Source: Schleiferilactobacillus shenzhenensis LY-73 (GTDB taxonomy: Bacteria; Bacillota; Bacilli; Lactobacillales; Lactobacillaceae). From it: a stretch of 64,000 nucleotides of DNA. The notes beneath the pieces were generated by a model. The model saw only the letters and a program-made list of their open reading frames with translations. It had not been told where the DNA came from and ran no database searches. Where the stretch lies: the NCBI RefSeq assembly GCF_000469325.1, contig NZ_KI271587.1, positions 55,601 through 119,600 on the forward strand. The letters are read 5' to 3'. Below are positions 16,255 to 25,579 of the stretch, one piece after another. Position 1 is the stretch's first letter, and every line of letters begins with the position of its first letter. Made by a program: the position numbers and the translations under genes.

Positions 16255-17160
16255 ATGACAACACTGCACATTGGCATGATCGGCTTAGGCAAAATGGGCA
16301 TGAACCTGGTCCAGAATATGCGCGATCGCGGCATCGCCGTGACCGCCTATGACCTGAATACGGCGGCCCGCACCCAGGTTGCGGCATACGGCGCGACCGC
16401 GGTCGATTCCCTGGCAGCCCTGGTCCAGGCCCTCACCCCGCCCCGCATCGTTTGGCTCATGGTACCGGCTGGCACCCCGACGGAACAATCCATCGAAACT
16501 TTGACCGGCCTGCTCAGCCCCGACGACATTCTCATCGACGGCGGCAATTCCTTCTACAAGGACTCCCGGCGCCGGGCCGCTGCGCTGAGTGCCCAAGGCA
16601 TCCACTTCTTCGATGCCGGCACCTCCGGCGGCATGGCCGGGGCCCGCCGCGACGGCAATTTCATGATTGGCGGCGAGGAAGACGTCTTCCCCCGCATTGC
16701 AGCGCTCTTCCAAGCCATCGCCGCCCCCGACGGCTACTTGTTCACCGGCCCCGCCGGCAGCGGCCATTACCTGAAGATGGTCCACAACGGCATCGAATAC
16801 GGTATGATGCAGGCCATCGGCGAAGGCTTCGAGGTCCTGGCGAAGAGCGAATACGACTACGACAACGCCGCCGTCGCCAAGATGTGGAACCACGGCTCCG
16901 TCATCCGCGGCTGGCTGATGGGCCTGGCCGAGAATGCCTTCACCGCCGACCCCAACCTGACCGCCATCAAGGGGGTCATGCACTCCTCCGGCGAGGGTGC
17001 CTGGACCGTCGAAGAAGCCATCCGCCTCCACGTGCCCACGCCCGCCATCAGCGCCGCCCTCATGGCCCGTTACCGTTCCGAAGCCCCCGACGCCATGAGC
17101 GGCAAGGTCGTCGCCGCCCTGCGCAACCAGTTCGGCGGCCACGCAGTGGATCATCAGTAA
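16255..17160 (+). CDS. gnd: 6-phosphogluconate dehydrogenase, decarboxylating (short form)
   Basis: 301 residues from ATG 16255 (AGAGGAAA six bases upstream); upstream in-frame codons lack a ribosome site. The length matches the short GntZ/YqeC type, not the approximately 470-residue form. The enzyme oxidises 6-phosphogluconate to ribulose-5-phosphate and CO2. The nucleotide-binding GLGKMG is at 10-15, GTSGG at 122-126, and the catalytic segment has K174, N178 and E181 in LKMVHNGIEY. First gene of the gluconate operon, 18 bases before gntK. Confidence 0.93.
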   Translation: MTTLHIGMIGLGKMGMNLVQNMRDRGIAVTAYDLNTAARTQVAAYGATAVDSLAALVQALTPPRIVWLMVPAGTPTEQSIETLTGLLSPDDILIDGGNSFYKDSRRRAAALSAQGIHFFDAGTSGGMAGARRDGNFMIGGEEDVFPRIAALFQAIAAPDGYLFTGPAGSGHYLKMVHNGIEYGMMQAIGEGFEVLAKSEYDYDNAAVAKMWNHGSVIRGWLMGLAENAFTADPNLTAIKGVMHSSGEGAWTVEEAIRLHVPTPAISAALMARYRSEAPDAMSGKVVAALRNQFGGHAVDHQ

Positions 17161-17178
17161 GGCAGAAAGGACCGCGTT

Positions 17179-18744
17179 ATGACAAACTACCTCATCGGTG
17201 TCGACCTCGGCACCACCAGTACGAAAGTCGTTCTTTTTGACACCCGCGGCCAAGTCGTCGCCAGTGCCAACACCCCCTATCCGCTCTATCAAGATACGCC
17301 GGATATGGCTGAGGAGGACCCGGAAGAAATCTTCGACGCCACCATTGCCGGCCTGACCGCCGTGATGCGCCGGGCGCACCTGAAGCCCGGGGAACTGGCT
17401 GGGGTTTCTTTCTCTGCCGCCATGCACAGCCTAATCTTGATGGGCCAAGACAATACCCCCCTGACGCGGGTCATCACCTGGGCCGATAACCGGGCGGCTC
17501 AATATGCAACAGAGTTGAAAGACAGTGGTCTAGGTATGCAGCTGTTCAAAAACACCGGCGTGCCCACCCACCCCATGTCCCCGTTGGTCAAGCTGCGCTG
17601 GCTGAATGCGGAACACCCCGACTTGATGCGGCAGACGGCCCATGTCATCGGAATCAAAGACTATATCCTGCACCGCCTCTTCGGCCGCTACGTTCAGGAC
17701 TATTCCCTGGCCAACGCCACCGGCCTGTTCAACATCCACACCATGGATTGGGACGATCAGGCCTTAGCCGTCGCCCAGGTTACCCGGGACCAGCTGCCTG
17801 AGTTAGTCGATACCGATTACCAGCTCACCGGCCTGAACCCCGCCTACGCCGACGTCATCGGAATCGATTCGTCCGTACCATTCATCATCGGTGCCAGCGA
17901 CGGCACCCTCAGCAACTTGGGCGTCAACGCGATCGATCCCGGCGTCCTCGCCGTCACCATCGGCACGTCCGGCGCCGTCCGGGTGGTCACCGATAAGCCC
18001 GTGGTCGATCCCCAGGGCCGGCTGTTCACTTACTACCTGGCCCCCGGCCGCTGGGTCGTGGGCGGCCCCGTGAACAACGGCGGCATCGTCTTCCGCTGGG
18101 TGCGGGACCAGCTCTTTGCCCCGGAGAAACTCACGGCGGAACAGATGGATGTCGATTCCTATGAATTGCTCACCACGATTGCCAGCAAGATCCCCGCCGG
18201 TGCCGATGGCCTCCTGTTCCACCCCTACCTGGGCGGGGAACGGGCGCCCATCTGGGACGCTAACGCCCGGGGCAGCTTCTTCGGCCTCACCCGCCAGCAC
18301 ACCCGCGCCCACATGGTCCGGGCCACCCTGGAAGGCATCGTCTACAATCTTTACATGGTAATGCTGATGATTGAAGGCATTACCGGCAAGCCCCAGGCCA
18401 TCCAGGCCACCGGCGGCTTCGCCCGCAGCGCGTTGTGGCGCCAGATGCTGGCCGACATCTTCGAGCAGGACGTGAACATCCCCGAGAGTTTCGAAAGCTC
18501 CGCCCTGGGGGCCGTCGTCATTGCCATGAAGCGCCTGGGCCTGATCGACGACCTCAGCGCCGTCAAGGATATGGTGGGCGTCACCAACACCCACCACCCG
18601 GATCCCAGCGTCTTCCCAATCTACCGCGAACTGCTGCCGATTTGGATCCGGCTGACCCGGGAACTGTCTACCGAATACACCGCCATCGCCGACTTCCAGC
18701 GCCGCCACCCGGACCCCACGGCCCGGATCGCGCCGGAGGACTAG
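17179..18744 (+). CDS. gntK: Gluconokinase (FGGY family)
   Basis: 521 residues, typical of Gram-positive gluconokinases of the FGGY fold. It phosphorylates gluconate to 6-phosphogluconate with ATP, the substrate of the preceding enzyme. The N-terminal phosphate-binding motif GVDLGTTSTKVVLFD is at about 5-19, the sugar-contacting FSAAMHSL near 75-82 and WADNRA near 98-103. The second ATPase half has IGTSGAVR and a GGFARS segment. AGAAAGGA precedes the ATG. Assignment to gluconate rather than xylulose or glycerol rests on the gnd and gntP neighbours. Confidence 0.93.
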   Translation: MTNYLIGVDLGTTSTKVVLFDTRGQVVASANTPYPLYQDTPDMAEEDPEEIFDATIAGLTAVMRRAHLKPGELAGVSFSAAMHSLILMGQDNTPLTRVITWADNRAAQYATELKDSGLGMQLFKNTGVPTHPMSPLVKLRWLNAEHPDLMRQTAHVIGIKDYILHRLFGRYVQDYSLANATGLFNIHTMDWDDQALAVAQVTRDQLPELVDTDYQLTGLNPAYADVIGIDSSVPFIIGASDGTLSNLGVNAIDPGVLAVTIGTSGAVRVVTDKPVVDPQGRLFTYYLAPGRWVVGGPVNNGGIVFRWVRDQLFAPEKLTAEQMDVDSYELLTTIASKIPAGADGLLFHPYLGGERAPIWDANARGSFFGLTRQHTRAHMVRATLEGIVYNLYMVMLMIEGITGKPQAIQATGGFARSALWRQMLADIFEQDVNIPESFESSALGAVVIAMKRLGLIDDLSAVKDMVGVTNTHHPDPSVFPIYRELLPIWIRLTRELSTEYTAIADFQRRHPDPTARIAPED

Positions 18745-18768
18745 GCGTTCAACAAGGAGTGAGTAGAA

Positions 18769-20120
18769 ATGGACTTAATCGTGCTCGTCATCGGCATCGC
18801 CCTGTTGCTCCTATTGATCATCAAATTCAAGATGAACACCTACGTGGCGCTGATCATCACCGCCGTGGCCGTCGCCCTGGGCCTCGGTATGCCGCCGGCG
18901 AAGATCGCCACCAGTATTCAAAATGGGATCGGCGCCCAGCTGGGCGAACTGGCCCTGGTCTTCGGCTTCGGCGCCATGCTCGGCCGCTTGGTGGCCGACG
19001 CCGGCGGCGCTTACCGCATTGCCCACACGCTGATCAATGCGTTTGGTAAGAAACGTATCCAAATCGCCGTGGTGTTGGCGTCCTTCATCATCGGGATTGC
19101 CCTCTTCTTCGAAGTCGGCATTGTCCTGTTGATCCCGATCATCTTCGCCATTGCGGCTGAAGCCGGCGTGCCGATCCTCACGCTGGGTATCCCCATGGCC
19201 GCCGCCCTCTCCGTGACCCACGGCTTCCTGCCGCCCCACCCGGCACCAACCGCCATCGCCACCGCTCTGGGCGCGCCCGCCGGGACGGTCCTGGCCTACG
19301 GTATCCTGGTGGCCATCCCAGCGGTCTACATCGCCGGCCCGCTCTTTTCTCGGTTCGCCAAGAAAATCGTCCCGGATGCGTTCGCACGCCGGGGAACCTT
19401 TCTGCCCTGGGTCCGCAAAAAGAATTCACCCTGAACCAGACGCCCAGCTTCGGGCTGTCCACGCTGACTTCCCTATTCCCCGTGATTCTCATGGCCATCG
19501 CCACGGTCTACCAGATGATCGTCCACGGCGGCCGGGCGCCGAAGTCCCCGGGGACGCTGGATAACATCATCAGCTTCATCGGCTCGCCCAGTATTGCGAT
19601 GCTCATCTCGCTGCTCTTCGCCATGTGGGCGATGGGCTGGCACCGGCACATTGCGTCGAAGGACATCATGAGCACGCTGGAAGAGGCCGTGAAGTCCATC
19701 GCCATGCTCCTGCTGGTCATCGGCGGGGGCGGCGCGTTCAAGCAGGTGCTGATCGACGGCGGCGTCGGCGATTCCGTGAAGAATTTGTTCATGGGCAGCA
19801 ACATCTCGCCGCTGATCCTGGGCTGGCTCATCGCCGTCGTGCTGCGCGTCGCCCTGGGCAGTGCCACCGTCGCAGCGATGACCGCTTCCGGCCTGGTGCT
19901 GCCGCTGATGCAGAGTGCCGGGGTCAATCCGGCGTTAATGGTCCTGGCCATCGGCGCGGGCTCCCTGGCGGCCAGCCACGTGAACGATGCGGGGTTCTGG
20001 ATGTTCCGGGAGTACTTCGACCTGACCATCAAGCAGACGCTGCTGACGTGGACGTTGTTGGAGACCATTATTTCGGTGGTGGGGCTGGGCGGCGTGCTGT
20101 TGTTGAGTTTGGTGGTGTAG
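18769..20120 (+). pseudogene. gntP: Gluconate permease, frameshifted
   Basis: The N-terminal half reads from ATG 18769 (AAGGAGTGAG upstream) to a stop at 19434. The C-terminal half continues in another frame to 20120. The two join if the run of four G at 19391-19394 had five: residues then read DAFARRGNLSALGPQKEF, and the total would be about 450 residues, the normal GntP length. GntP is a multi-helix H+ symporter for gluconate. Both halves are otherwise well conserved, so this is either a recent mutation or a homopolymer sequencing error. If real, gluconate import would need another carrier. Confidence 0.85.
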
Positions 20121-20256
20121 TTTGCCGTGAGAAAGGCGTGGCGGGGACTGCCTGGCTTGGGGGCCGGGATAAGCCGCTAAACTTGTCTCTCACGCGAACC
20201 ATCCCACATTACCATCTATCCTTAGCTGTCAAGACCCGTGCAGAACAAAAAAGAAA

Positions 20257-20336
20257 ACAAGGCTAGGACCAACTTCACTGATCAGCCCCGCCGAATCGTG
20301 CGCAGACAGTGAGTGCGGTCCTAGCTTTTGTTTTTA
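20257..20336 (+). terminator. Terminator of the gluconate operon
   Basis: AAGGCTAGGACC (20259-20270) pairs with GGTCCTAGCTTTT (20317-20329). An inner CACTG/CAGTG stem extends it, and TTTTGTTTTT follows. A 16-base palindrome TATATCA-TC-TGATATA (20335-20350) lies directly after and could be an operator for the next gene. Confidence 0.75.
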
Positions 20337-20411
20337 TATCATCTGATATATCACTTGCCAGTTATCTCTTCGACCGAGATAATAGAGACCGAAAGAGAAA
20401 GGAAGGCGGCC

Positions 20412-21083
20412 ATTATCGTTAATACATTACCGGAGCGCTGGACCGGCCTGATTGTGGGGCTGTTACTGAACGCGATGGGCCAGGGTCTATGTATCGTGGG
20501 CGCGATGGGCAGTGGGATTTGGACGGCGGCAGCGATCAATCTGAATGCCTGGCAAGGGTGGAATATTGGCATCATTCTGTTTGTCAGCGGTATTCTCAGT
20601 GCCCTGACCAACCAGTTTCTGATTCACCGCGTCGACCTGCCCCGTTTTGTCGCCGAAGTGGCCTATGCCTTCCTCTACGGCTATTTCGTCAACATCTTCA
20701 CCTGGCTGTTCACGGCGCTGGGTGTGGGCAGCTGGCCCGTGCTGGCGCGTGCGTTCGTGTCGTGCTTCGGGGTGGTCACCTTTGGCATCGCCATCTCCCT
20801 CTATCAGCGGGCGAACTTGATCATGCACCCCAACGACGATACGAGCAACATCCTCCGCTTCCGGTACCTCCACGGCAACGCCACCGCTTCCCAGCTGGTA
20901 GACTTCATCCCGCCGATCATCGCGATTATTATCACCTGGGCGTTCTCCGGTAAGCTTTTGGGCATCAACGTCGCCACCGTCTTCTCCATGCTCTTCAACG
21001 GTGTCATCATCGCCTGGTCCGATACCCACATTTGGCCCCGTCTGAAGCACAACTTCAAGATTCAGCCGGCGGGCAGAAAATAG
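20412..21083 (+). CDS. YczE/YyaS/YitT-type integral membrane protein
   Basis: 223 residues if translation starts at the ATT codon at 20412, five bases after AAGGAAGG. There is no in-frame ATG, GTG or TTG nearby except a TTG inside the upstream terminator and a GTG (20454) that would cut into the first helix. About five membrane helices are visible. The opening LPERWTGLIVGLLLNAMGQGL and the later TFGIAISLYQRANLIMHPNDD are characteristic of the YczE/YitT-like family. Transport substrate unknown. Likely monocistronic, with a terminator immediately after. Confidence 0.8.
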   Translation: MIVNTLPERWTGLIVGLLLNAMGQGLCIVGAMGSGIWTAAAINLNAWQGWNIGIILFVSGILSALTNQFLIHRVDLPRFVAEVAYAFLYGYFVNIFTWLFTALGVGSWPVLARAFVSCFGVVTFGIAISLYQRANLIMHPNDDTSNILRFRYLHGNATASQLVDFIPPIIAIIITWAFSGKLLGINVATVFSMLFNGVIIAWSDTHIWPRLKHNFKIQPAGRK

Positions 21084-21124
21084 ACCAGTCCCAACGTTTT
21101 CCAAACGTCAGGACTGGTCTTTCT
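21082..21124. terminator. Bidirectional terminator
   Basis: GACCAGTCC (21083-21091) and GGACTGGTC (21111-21119) with an inner ACGTTT/AAACGT stem, followed by TTTCTTT. It overlaps the stop of the YczE-like gene. Confidence 0.85.
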
Positions 21125-21136
21125 TTACTTTTCAAG

Positions 21137-21481
21137 TTATTCCGCGTCCGCCGCCAGCTCGGCCACCCGCAGCGGCACCTGAATCGTCTCCGTCCGCGGT
21201 CCCTGCACATCGGGGTACACCACGGTCAGGGTCAATGTGACATCATTGGTCTCACTGACATGGGTGGCCTTCAGTTCAACGGCACTGGCTTCCGGGTAGT
21301 AGCCGATGATCTCAGCCAGTTCGTCCTGGACGCCGCTGGCGGTGAGGCGCTCGGCGACACCTTCGTAGCGGTCCGTCGTGCGGGAGAACTGTTTCCCGGG
21401 GAAGGTTTTTTCTAAGTACATACCCAAGTCAGCGGTCAGCTTGGTTTTGTCGGTGGTAATCACGGTGGTTTGAATCGTCAT
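21137..21481 (-). CDS. Hypothetical protein, 114 residues
   Basis: A soluble, threonine- and valine-rich small protein starting MTIQTTVITTDKTKL. No signal peptide, membrane helix or known catalytic motif is seen. AGAAAGGA lies nine bases before the ATG. The alternation of charged and beta-branched residues suggests a mostly beta/alpha fold. It has some resemblance in style to ribosome-hibernation or ribosome-associated small proteins, but I cannot support that. It stands alone between a terminator and the divergent flavin module. Confidence 0.65.
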   Translation of the reverse strand: MTIQTTVITTDKTKLTADLGMYLEKTFPGKQFSRTTDRYEGVAERLTASGVQDELAEIIGYYPEASAVELKATHVSETNDVTLTLTVVYPDVQGPRTETIQVPLRVAELAADAE

Positions 21482-21645
21482 GGGTGAGGGTCCTTTCTTC
21501 CATTCAGCATGTCTTCAGGGTACTGGTTTTGGCCGAGCAGTGCAACCGTACCGCGGTCGCCGCGGTCATCATTCAGACGAGCAAAAATAACAAATAATTC
21601 GCAATTCTCCAGTATACTGAAAGCACTTCAATGGAGGTGGACGCG

Positions 21646-22128
21646 ATGTATCGGAAAATCGTGGGTTTGCTCCTGACGGTTGCTGTGGCTCTGGCCATGA
21701 TCATTGATACGTATCTGGTATTCTTCAAGAAAAGCGAGACCGCTGCGCCGGCGGCGAGTGCAACTAAAAATAACACAACGGGTGATTCTGGCACGACCGG
21801 TAACACAACGGCCACGACGAAAACTGCAGGCCTGAAAGACGGTACTTATACCGGCAAATCAGTGGACACGCCCCATGGGGCGGTCCAATTGCAGATTGTC
21901 GTCAAGTCTGGGCAAATCAGCACGGTCAACGTGCTGGCGTATCCCAATGAAGAGCGGCGTTCAGAGCAGATCAATGCCCAGGCACTGCCCGTTCTAAAAG
22001 AAGAGGCGTTGAAGGCCCAAAGCGGAGCCATCCAGCAAGTTTCCGGGGCGACCGAGACCAGCGACGGCTTCCAGGAATCCCTGCAAAACGCGGTGACCTT
22101 GGCCCAGGAAGGGAGGACGACCCAATGA
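21646..22128 (+). CDS. Membrane-anchored FMN-binding domain protein
   Basis: 160 residues from ATG 21646 (GGAGGTGG five bases upstream; an earlier ATG lies before that site). One N-terminal membrane helix (about 5-28), a Thr/Ala/Gly-rich linker, then an FMN_bind domain (about 65-155) on the outer face. The covalent flavin motif SGAT is at 133-136, so T136 is the probable flavinylated threonine. The next gene encodes the flavin transferase and overlaps by four bases, which supports covalent FMN loading. It should carry electrons outside the membrane, fed by the reductase two genes on. Confidence 0.88.
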   Translation: MYRKIVGLLLTVAVALAMIIDTYLVFFKKSETAAPAASATKNNTTGDSGTTGNTTATTKTAGLKDGTYTGKSVDTPHGAVQLQIVVKSGQISTVNVLAYPNEERRSEQINAQALPVLKEEALKAQSGAIQQVSGATETSDGFQESLQNAVTLAQEGRTTQ

Positions 22129-22910
22129 CTGCACCGGTCTTGCTTCACCGCCTGATTCACCAGATGAACGTGCCTTTCATCGTGAGTCTAGCCGTTACCG
22201 ACCGGGCCGCCGGTGAAGCACTGCTCGGCCCGGCCGCCGCCCAAGTGGCCGCTGAGCTGGCACGGATCGATCGCGCCTATTCGCCCTTCCGGTCAGACTC
22301 GCTGGTGCGCCGGTACCAGGCTGGTGACCAAAGTATTCTGTTGAATGATCCAGAATTTCAGCAGATCTACGCGGCGGTGCTGGCGGCCACCGAGACCACG
22401 CAAGGCGATTTCGACCCGTTCTTCAACGGTCCCTTTGATCCCACCGGCTACGTGAAGGGCTGGGCAGTGGCCCAGGTCACCCGAGCCTTTCTCACCCCCT
22501 TGCTGAACGACCCGGCCGTCGTGGCGGTGGGAGTCAACGGCGGCGGCGACATGCAGCTGGCGACACGGCCGGGAAGCACCTTCCAGTGGCACGTGGGCAT
22601 CGAGGATCCGGCCGACCCCCAGCGGCTGATTGCTGCCTATACCGTCGCTACCGGCGCCGTCGCCACGTCGGGGACCAGCAAGCGGGGCGAGCACATCCTG
22701 CGCCGCGGCCCGGCGGACTTGGCCCAGGTGACGATTCTGGCCCCGAACCTGACCGCCGCCGATGTTTGGGCCACCGCCGGCTTGGCGGGCGGGCAGGTGC
22801 GGCTGCTTGACCATATTGCCCAGGCCCAGCTGACCGGGCTGTTCGTCACCGCCGCCCACCGCGTGCAGCCATTCGCAAAGGGGGTGCTGGCCAATGCTCA
22901 AACGGCATAA
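22125..22910 (+). CDS. apbE: ApbE-family FAD:protein FMN transferase
   Basis: 261 residues, shorter than the usual 300-340 because there is no lipoprotein signal or N-terminal extension, so it looks cytoplasmic or peripheral. ApbE transfers FMN from FAD to a Thr in partner proteins. Family segments are visible: FDPFFNGPFDPTGYVKGWAV near 92-111, a GVNGGGDM near 133-140 (the NLGGDI region) and VATSGTSKRGEHI near 182-194. It overlaps the FMN-binding gene upstream (ATGA) and the reductase gene downstream by 17 bases, so the three are tightly coupled. Confidence 0.85.
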   Translation: MTAPVLLHRLIHQMNVPFIVSLAVTDRAAGEALLGPAAAQVAAELARIDRAYSPFRSDSLVRRYQAGDQSILLNDPEFQQIYAAVLAATETTQGDFDPFFNGPFDPTGYVKGWAVAQVTRAFLTPLLNDPAVVAVGVNGGGDMQLATRPGSTFQWHVGIEDPADPQRLIAAYTVATGAVATSGTSKRGEHILRRGPADLAQVTILAPNLTAADVWATAGLAGGQVRLLDHIAQAQLTGLFVTAAHRVQPFAKGVLANAQTA

Positions 22911-24180
22911 CTTCGCCCTCGGCCTGGCCTGGCTGACGGTGCTCTTCCTCGTGCCTCTGCCCTTCCTTCAGACGGTGAGCACCGGCCTGCCCGCCATCTA
23001 TAACGACCAGCGCCAAGCCATTCTTTACGGCACCATCGCCTATGCCTGGATGCTCGCCGCCATCTACCTGAGCACCCGGCCTCGCTGGCTTGACCGGCTC
23101 ATTGGCCTGCCCGAGATGTATATGATCCATGGGTTGGTCAGCATCGCGGCCATCGCCTTGGCTTACCTGCACAAGACGGGCACGACCTCCGAGGGCTGGA
23201 CCAAGACCACCGGCGACTGGGCATTCAACCTCTTCCTGGCGGTGATGCTCTATTCCCTGATTTTTCTCGCCAGCTGGCTGACCAGCCGGATCCCGCCCCT
23301 GGCCCAGCTCAAGACCTGGTTAGAAAAGGTGTTCCACCATGAATTCAACGTCTGGGTGCACCGGCTCAATCTGGTCGCCACGGTCCTGGTATTCATCCAC
23401 GTTCTGCTGATTTCGTACATCCGGGCGATCATACCCTTCATGGCCTGGTTCTTAGGGGCATCAGTCCTGGTGGCCGGCAGCTACCTCTGGGCCAAGCTAG
23501 GGCCCAGGGCCGCGGGCGAGTTGGTAGCGAATGTCCCCTTGGCGCCGAACTTGCAAGAATTAACGATTCGGCTGCCCCGCCGTCCGCGCGGCCTGGATTT
23601 GTATCCGGGGGATTTCATCTTTCTCAGCTTTCCCGAATTGGTCGGCTTGAGCGAACCGCATCCGTTCTCGCTGGCCAATGACCCCCAGGCCGACGGACAC
23701 CGCATTCGGCTGGCCATTCGCGGTGACGGGGACTTCACTCGCTTACTGGCCGCCGTACCGGTCCCCCAGGCCGTCCAGGTGCAGGGCGGGTACGGCCGCT
23801 ACCACGCCTTTCTGCAAGAACAACGGCCGGCCCACGTGGTGATGATCGCCGGCGGGACCGGGGTGGTGCCGCTGCTGTCGCTGCTGGCGGCGCCCCCTGC
23901 CCCAGCGGTGCCGACAACGGTCTTCTATAACGCCAGCACGGTGGCCAGTATGCTCTATCCGGACCAATTCACGGCATGGGAAAAGCGCCCGGCCCTCACC
24001 GTGTATCGGCGGGTCGGACGCTTCTCGGACGACGATGTGCTCAGCCGGCTGCCCGCCGACCTGCACGATGTGGCCGTCCTCATCGGCGGTCCGGCTGTGA
24101 TGGCCCGCCACTGGATCAAGGTATTGACCCAGCAAGGCATCGGCCGCGGGCAGATCTACTATGAGGCCTTCACTTGGTAA
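22894..24180 (+). CDS. Ferric-reductase-like transmembrane flavoprotein (heme/FAD/NAD(P)H)
   Basis: 428 residues. Six N-terminal membrane helices carry two histidine pairs spaced as heme ligands: H79/H93 and H156/H169. A cytoplasmic ferredoxin-reductase-like part follows, with the FAD-contacting HPFS at 256-259 and the NAD(P)-binding GGTG at 320-323. This is the NOX/ferric-reductase superfamily layout. With the flavinylated protein and ApbE upstream it forms a module that could pass electrons from cytoplasmic NAD(P)H through heme to an outer FMN domain. The final acceptor (iron, quinone, peptide-bound disulfide or other) is not shown. Confidence 0.88.
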   Translation: MLKRHNFALGLAWLTVLFLVPLPFLQTVSTGLPAIYNDQRQAILYGTIAYAWMLAAIYLSTRPRWLDRLIGLPEMYMIHGLVSIAAIALAYLHKTGTTSEGWTKTTGDWAFNLFLAVMLYSLIFLASWLTSRIPPLAQLKTWLEKVFHHEFNVWVHRLNLVATVLVFIHVLLISYIRAIIPFMAWFLGASVLVAGSYLWAKLGPRAAGELVANVPLAPNLQELTIRLPRRPRGLDLYPGDFIFLSFPELVGLSEPHPFSLANDPQADGHRIRLAIRGDGDFTRLLAAVPVPQAVQVQGGYGRYHAFLQEQRPAHVVMIAGGTGVVPLLSLLAAPPAPAVPTTVFYNASTVASMLYPDQFTAWEKRPALTVYRRVGRFSDDDVLSRLPADLHDVAVLIGGPAVMARHWIKVLTQQGIGRGQIYYEAFTW

Positions 24181-24186
24181 ACAGGA

Positions 24187-25293
24187 CTAAGCAGTTAGGG
24201 TAAGCAGGAACCAGCCCACCGCTCCCATGACCACCAGACCGATGCCGTTGAGCGCGGCAAACCCGGCGAAGAATCGCCGCGGACTGGCGCTGCCCTCAGC
24301 ACAATACTGCTTGAACGTCAACAGGTTGGCCATGGAGGCCACCAGGCTGCCTAAGCCGCCCAGATTGGCACCGTAAATCAAGGCTTGGGCATGGCCGGTG
24401 AAGCGGGCCAGCAGGATCGTCGCCGGCACGTTGCTGATGAATTGACTGACCCCCAAAGCGCTGAAGTAGACCGACAGATGGTCGCCTTCCAGCGCCTTTA
24501 ACGTGTCAGAAATCACGCTCACCTGGGAGATGTTGCTGACGACGACGAAGAACAGCACGAAGGTGAGCACCAAGGCGTAGTCCACATTCGCCATGATGCG
24601 GGGCGCCACCCCCAGGGCGACGATGATCGCCACGCAGGTTCCCACATACGGCGGGATAATTTTGAACACGCCCAAGAAGATGAGCAGCGCGACGCCCAAG
24701 GCAACAATGAACGGCCGCGGCGCAATCTGCACGTTGGCGATGCTGATGGTCGGCACTGGCCGGGGTTCGACGAAGAAGCTCAAAGCGAAGAGAAAGAGGA
24801 TGCTGCACACCGCCAGCGGCAGTGACCAGCGGAAGAACGTGCTGGGAGCCACCGTGAAGTGGGAGACCAGAAAGATGTTATGGGGATTGCCGAAGGGCGT
24901 CACCGCACTGCCCAGGTTGGCCGTCATGCCGATCAGCGACACCGGCAGGATCTGGGGCAGCTGGTGCTTGCGGGCAATCCGCAGGTACAGCGGCACCAGG
25001 GTCAGCACGGTGATATCGTTGGTCAAAAACATGCCAGACCCAAACGCCAGCAGCATGAACATCCACGTCAGCCGCCGGGCATCCGGCGCGTGGCTGGTCA
25101 AATGGTACGCGGCCACGTCCAATACGTGCAGGTACTCAAAGATCTGAATCAGCGTGAGCATCCCCAGCACCGACCACAGGGTGGCGAAGTGAATATCCGC
25201 TAAGCGCGGCCGCGCCAAAAGCAGGCTCAGGCCCGCGATCACCGTGGTGATCTGCAAGACCCGGTCGCTGGCGATCCTTTTCCAAACAGCCAT
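24187..25293 (-). CDS. SLC13/CitMHS-type anion transporter (ArsB/NhaD superfamily)
   Basis: 368 residues with about ten hydrophobic helices. The repeated hairpin signatures of the ion transporter superfamily are visible: FLTNDITVLTLVPL near 95-108 with ANLGSAVTPFGNPHN near 130-144, and QFISNVPATILLARF near 290 with GANLGGLGSLVASMANLL near 318. These mark sodium- or proton-coupled carriers of the arsenite/anion/dicarboxylate group. Substrate is not clear. The start ATG follows GAGAGG. It is convergent with the reductase gene, with six bases between stops and no obvious terminator. Confidence 0.85.
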   Translation of the reverse strand: MAVWKRIASDRVLQITTVIAGLSLLLARPRLADIHFATLWSVLGMLTLIQIFEYLHVLDVAAYHLTSHAPDARRLTWMFMLLAFGSGMFLTNDITVLTLVPLYLRIARKHQLPQILPVSLIGMTANLGSAVTPFGNPHNIFLVSHFTVAPSTFFRWSLPLAVCSILFLFALSFFVEPRPVPTISIANVQIAPRPFIVALGVALLIFLGVFKIIPPYVGTCVAIIVALGVAPRIMANVDYALVLTFVLFFVVVSNISQVSVISDTLKALEGDHLSVYFSALGVSQFISNVPATILLARFTGHAQALIYGANLGGLGSLVASMANLLTFKQYCAEGSASPRRFFAGFAALNGIGLVVMGAVGWFLLTLTA

Positions 25294-25418
25294 GGCAAAC
25301 CTCTCTCAACCCAGATAACGCGTGCGGGTCCCAAACCAGACCGCCCGTGCAAGTAAAAACCGAACGTTTCCATTTTGCACCTTTTTGGGCGGGGGTACAA
25401 GGTAGGGTAAATGCTCGC

Positions 25419-25454
25419 TTGTAACAGGAATCTATAAATGGTTACAACTATAAT
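25419..25454. promoter_or_regulatory. Inverted repeat and -10-like sequence upstream of the anion transporter
   Basis: TTGTAAC (25419-25425) and GTTACAA (25441-25447) form a perfect 7-bp inverted repeat with a 15-base spacer. A plus-strand TATAAT lies at 25449-25454, but no credible plus gene follows. On the minus strand the repeat sits about 130 bases before the transporter start, and a cre-like TGGAAACGTTCGGT lies between them near 25360. Operator role is a guess. Confidence 0.35.
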
Positions 25455-25579
25455 CTGAGTAAAAAAAGGAACGAAATAACCCCCTTCTCCTGCACGTCAC
25501 ACCAAGGTTCTGGATTAGTACTGAGTGCGCCAGGAGTGGGAGGTTATCCCAGTTCCTCTCGTTTGTGCGAGAACCGAAC

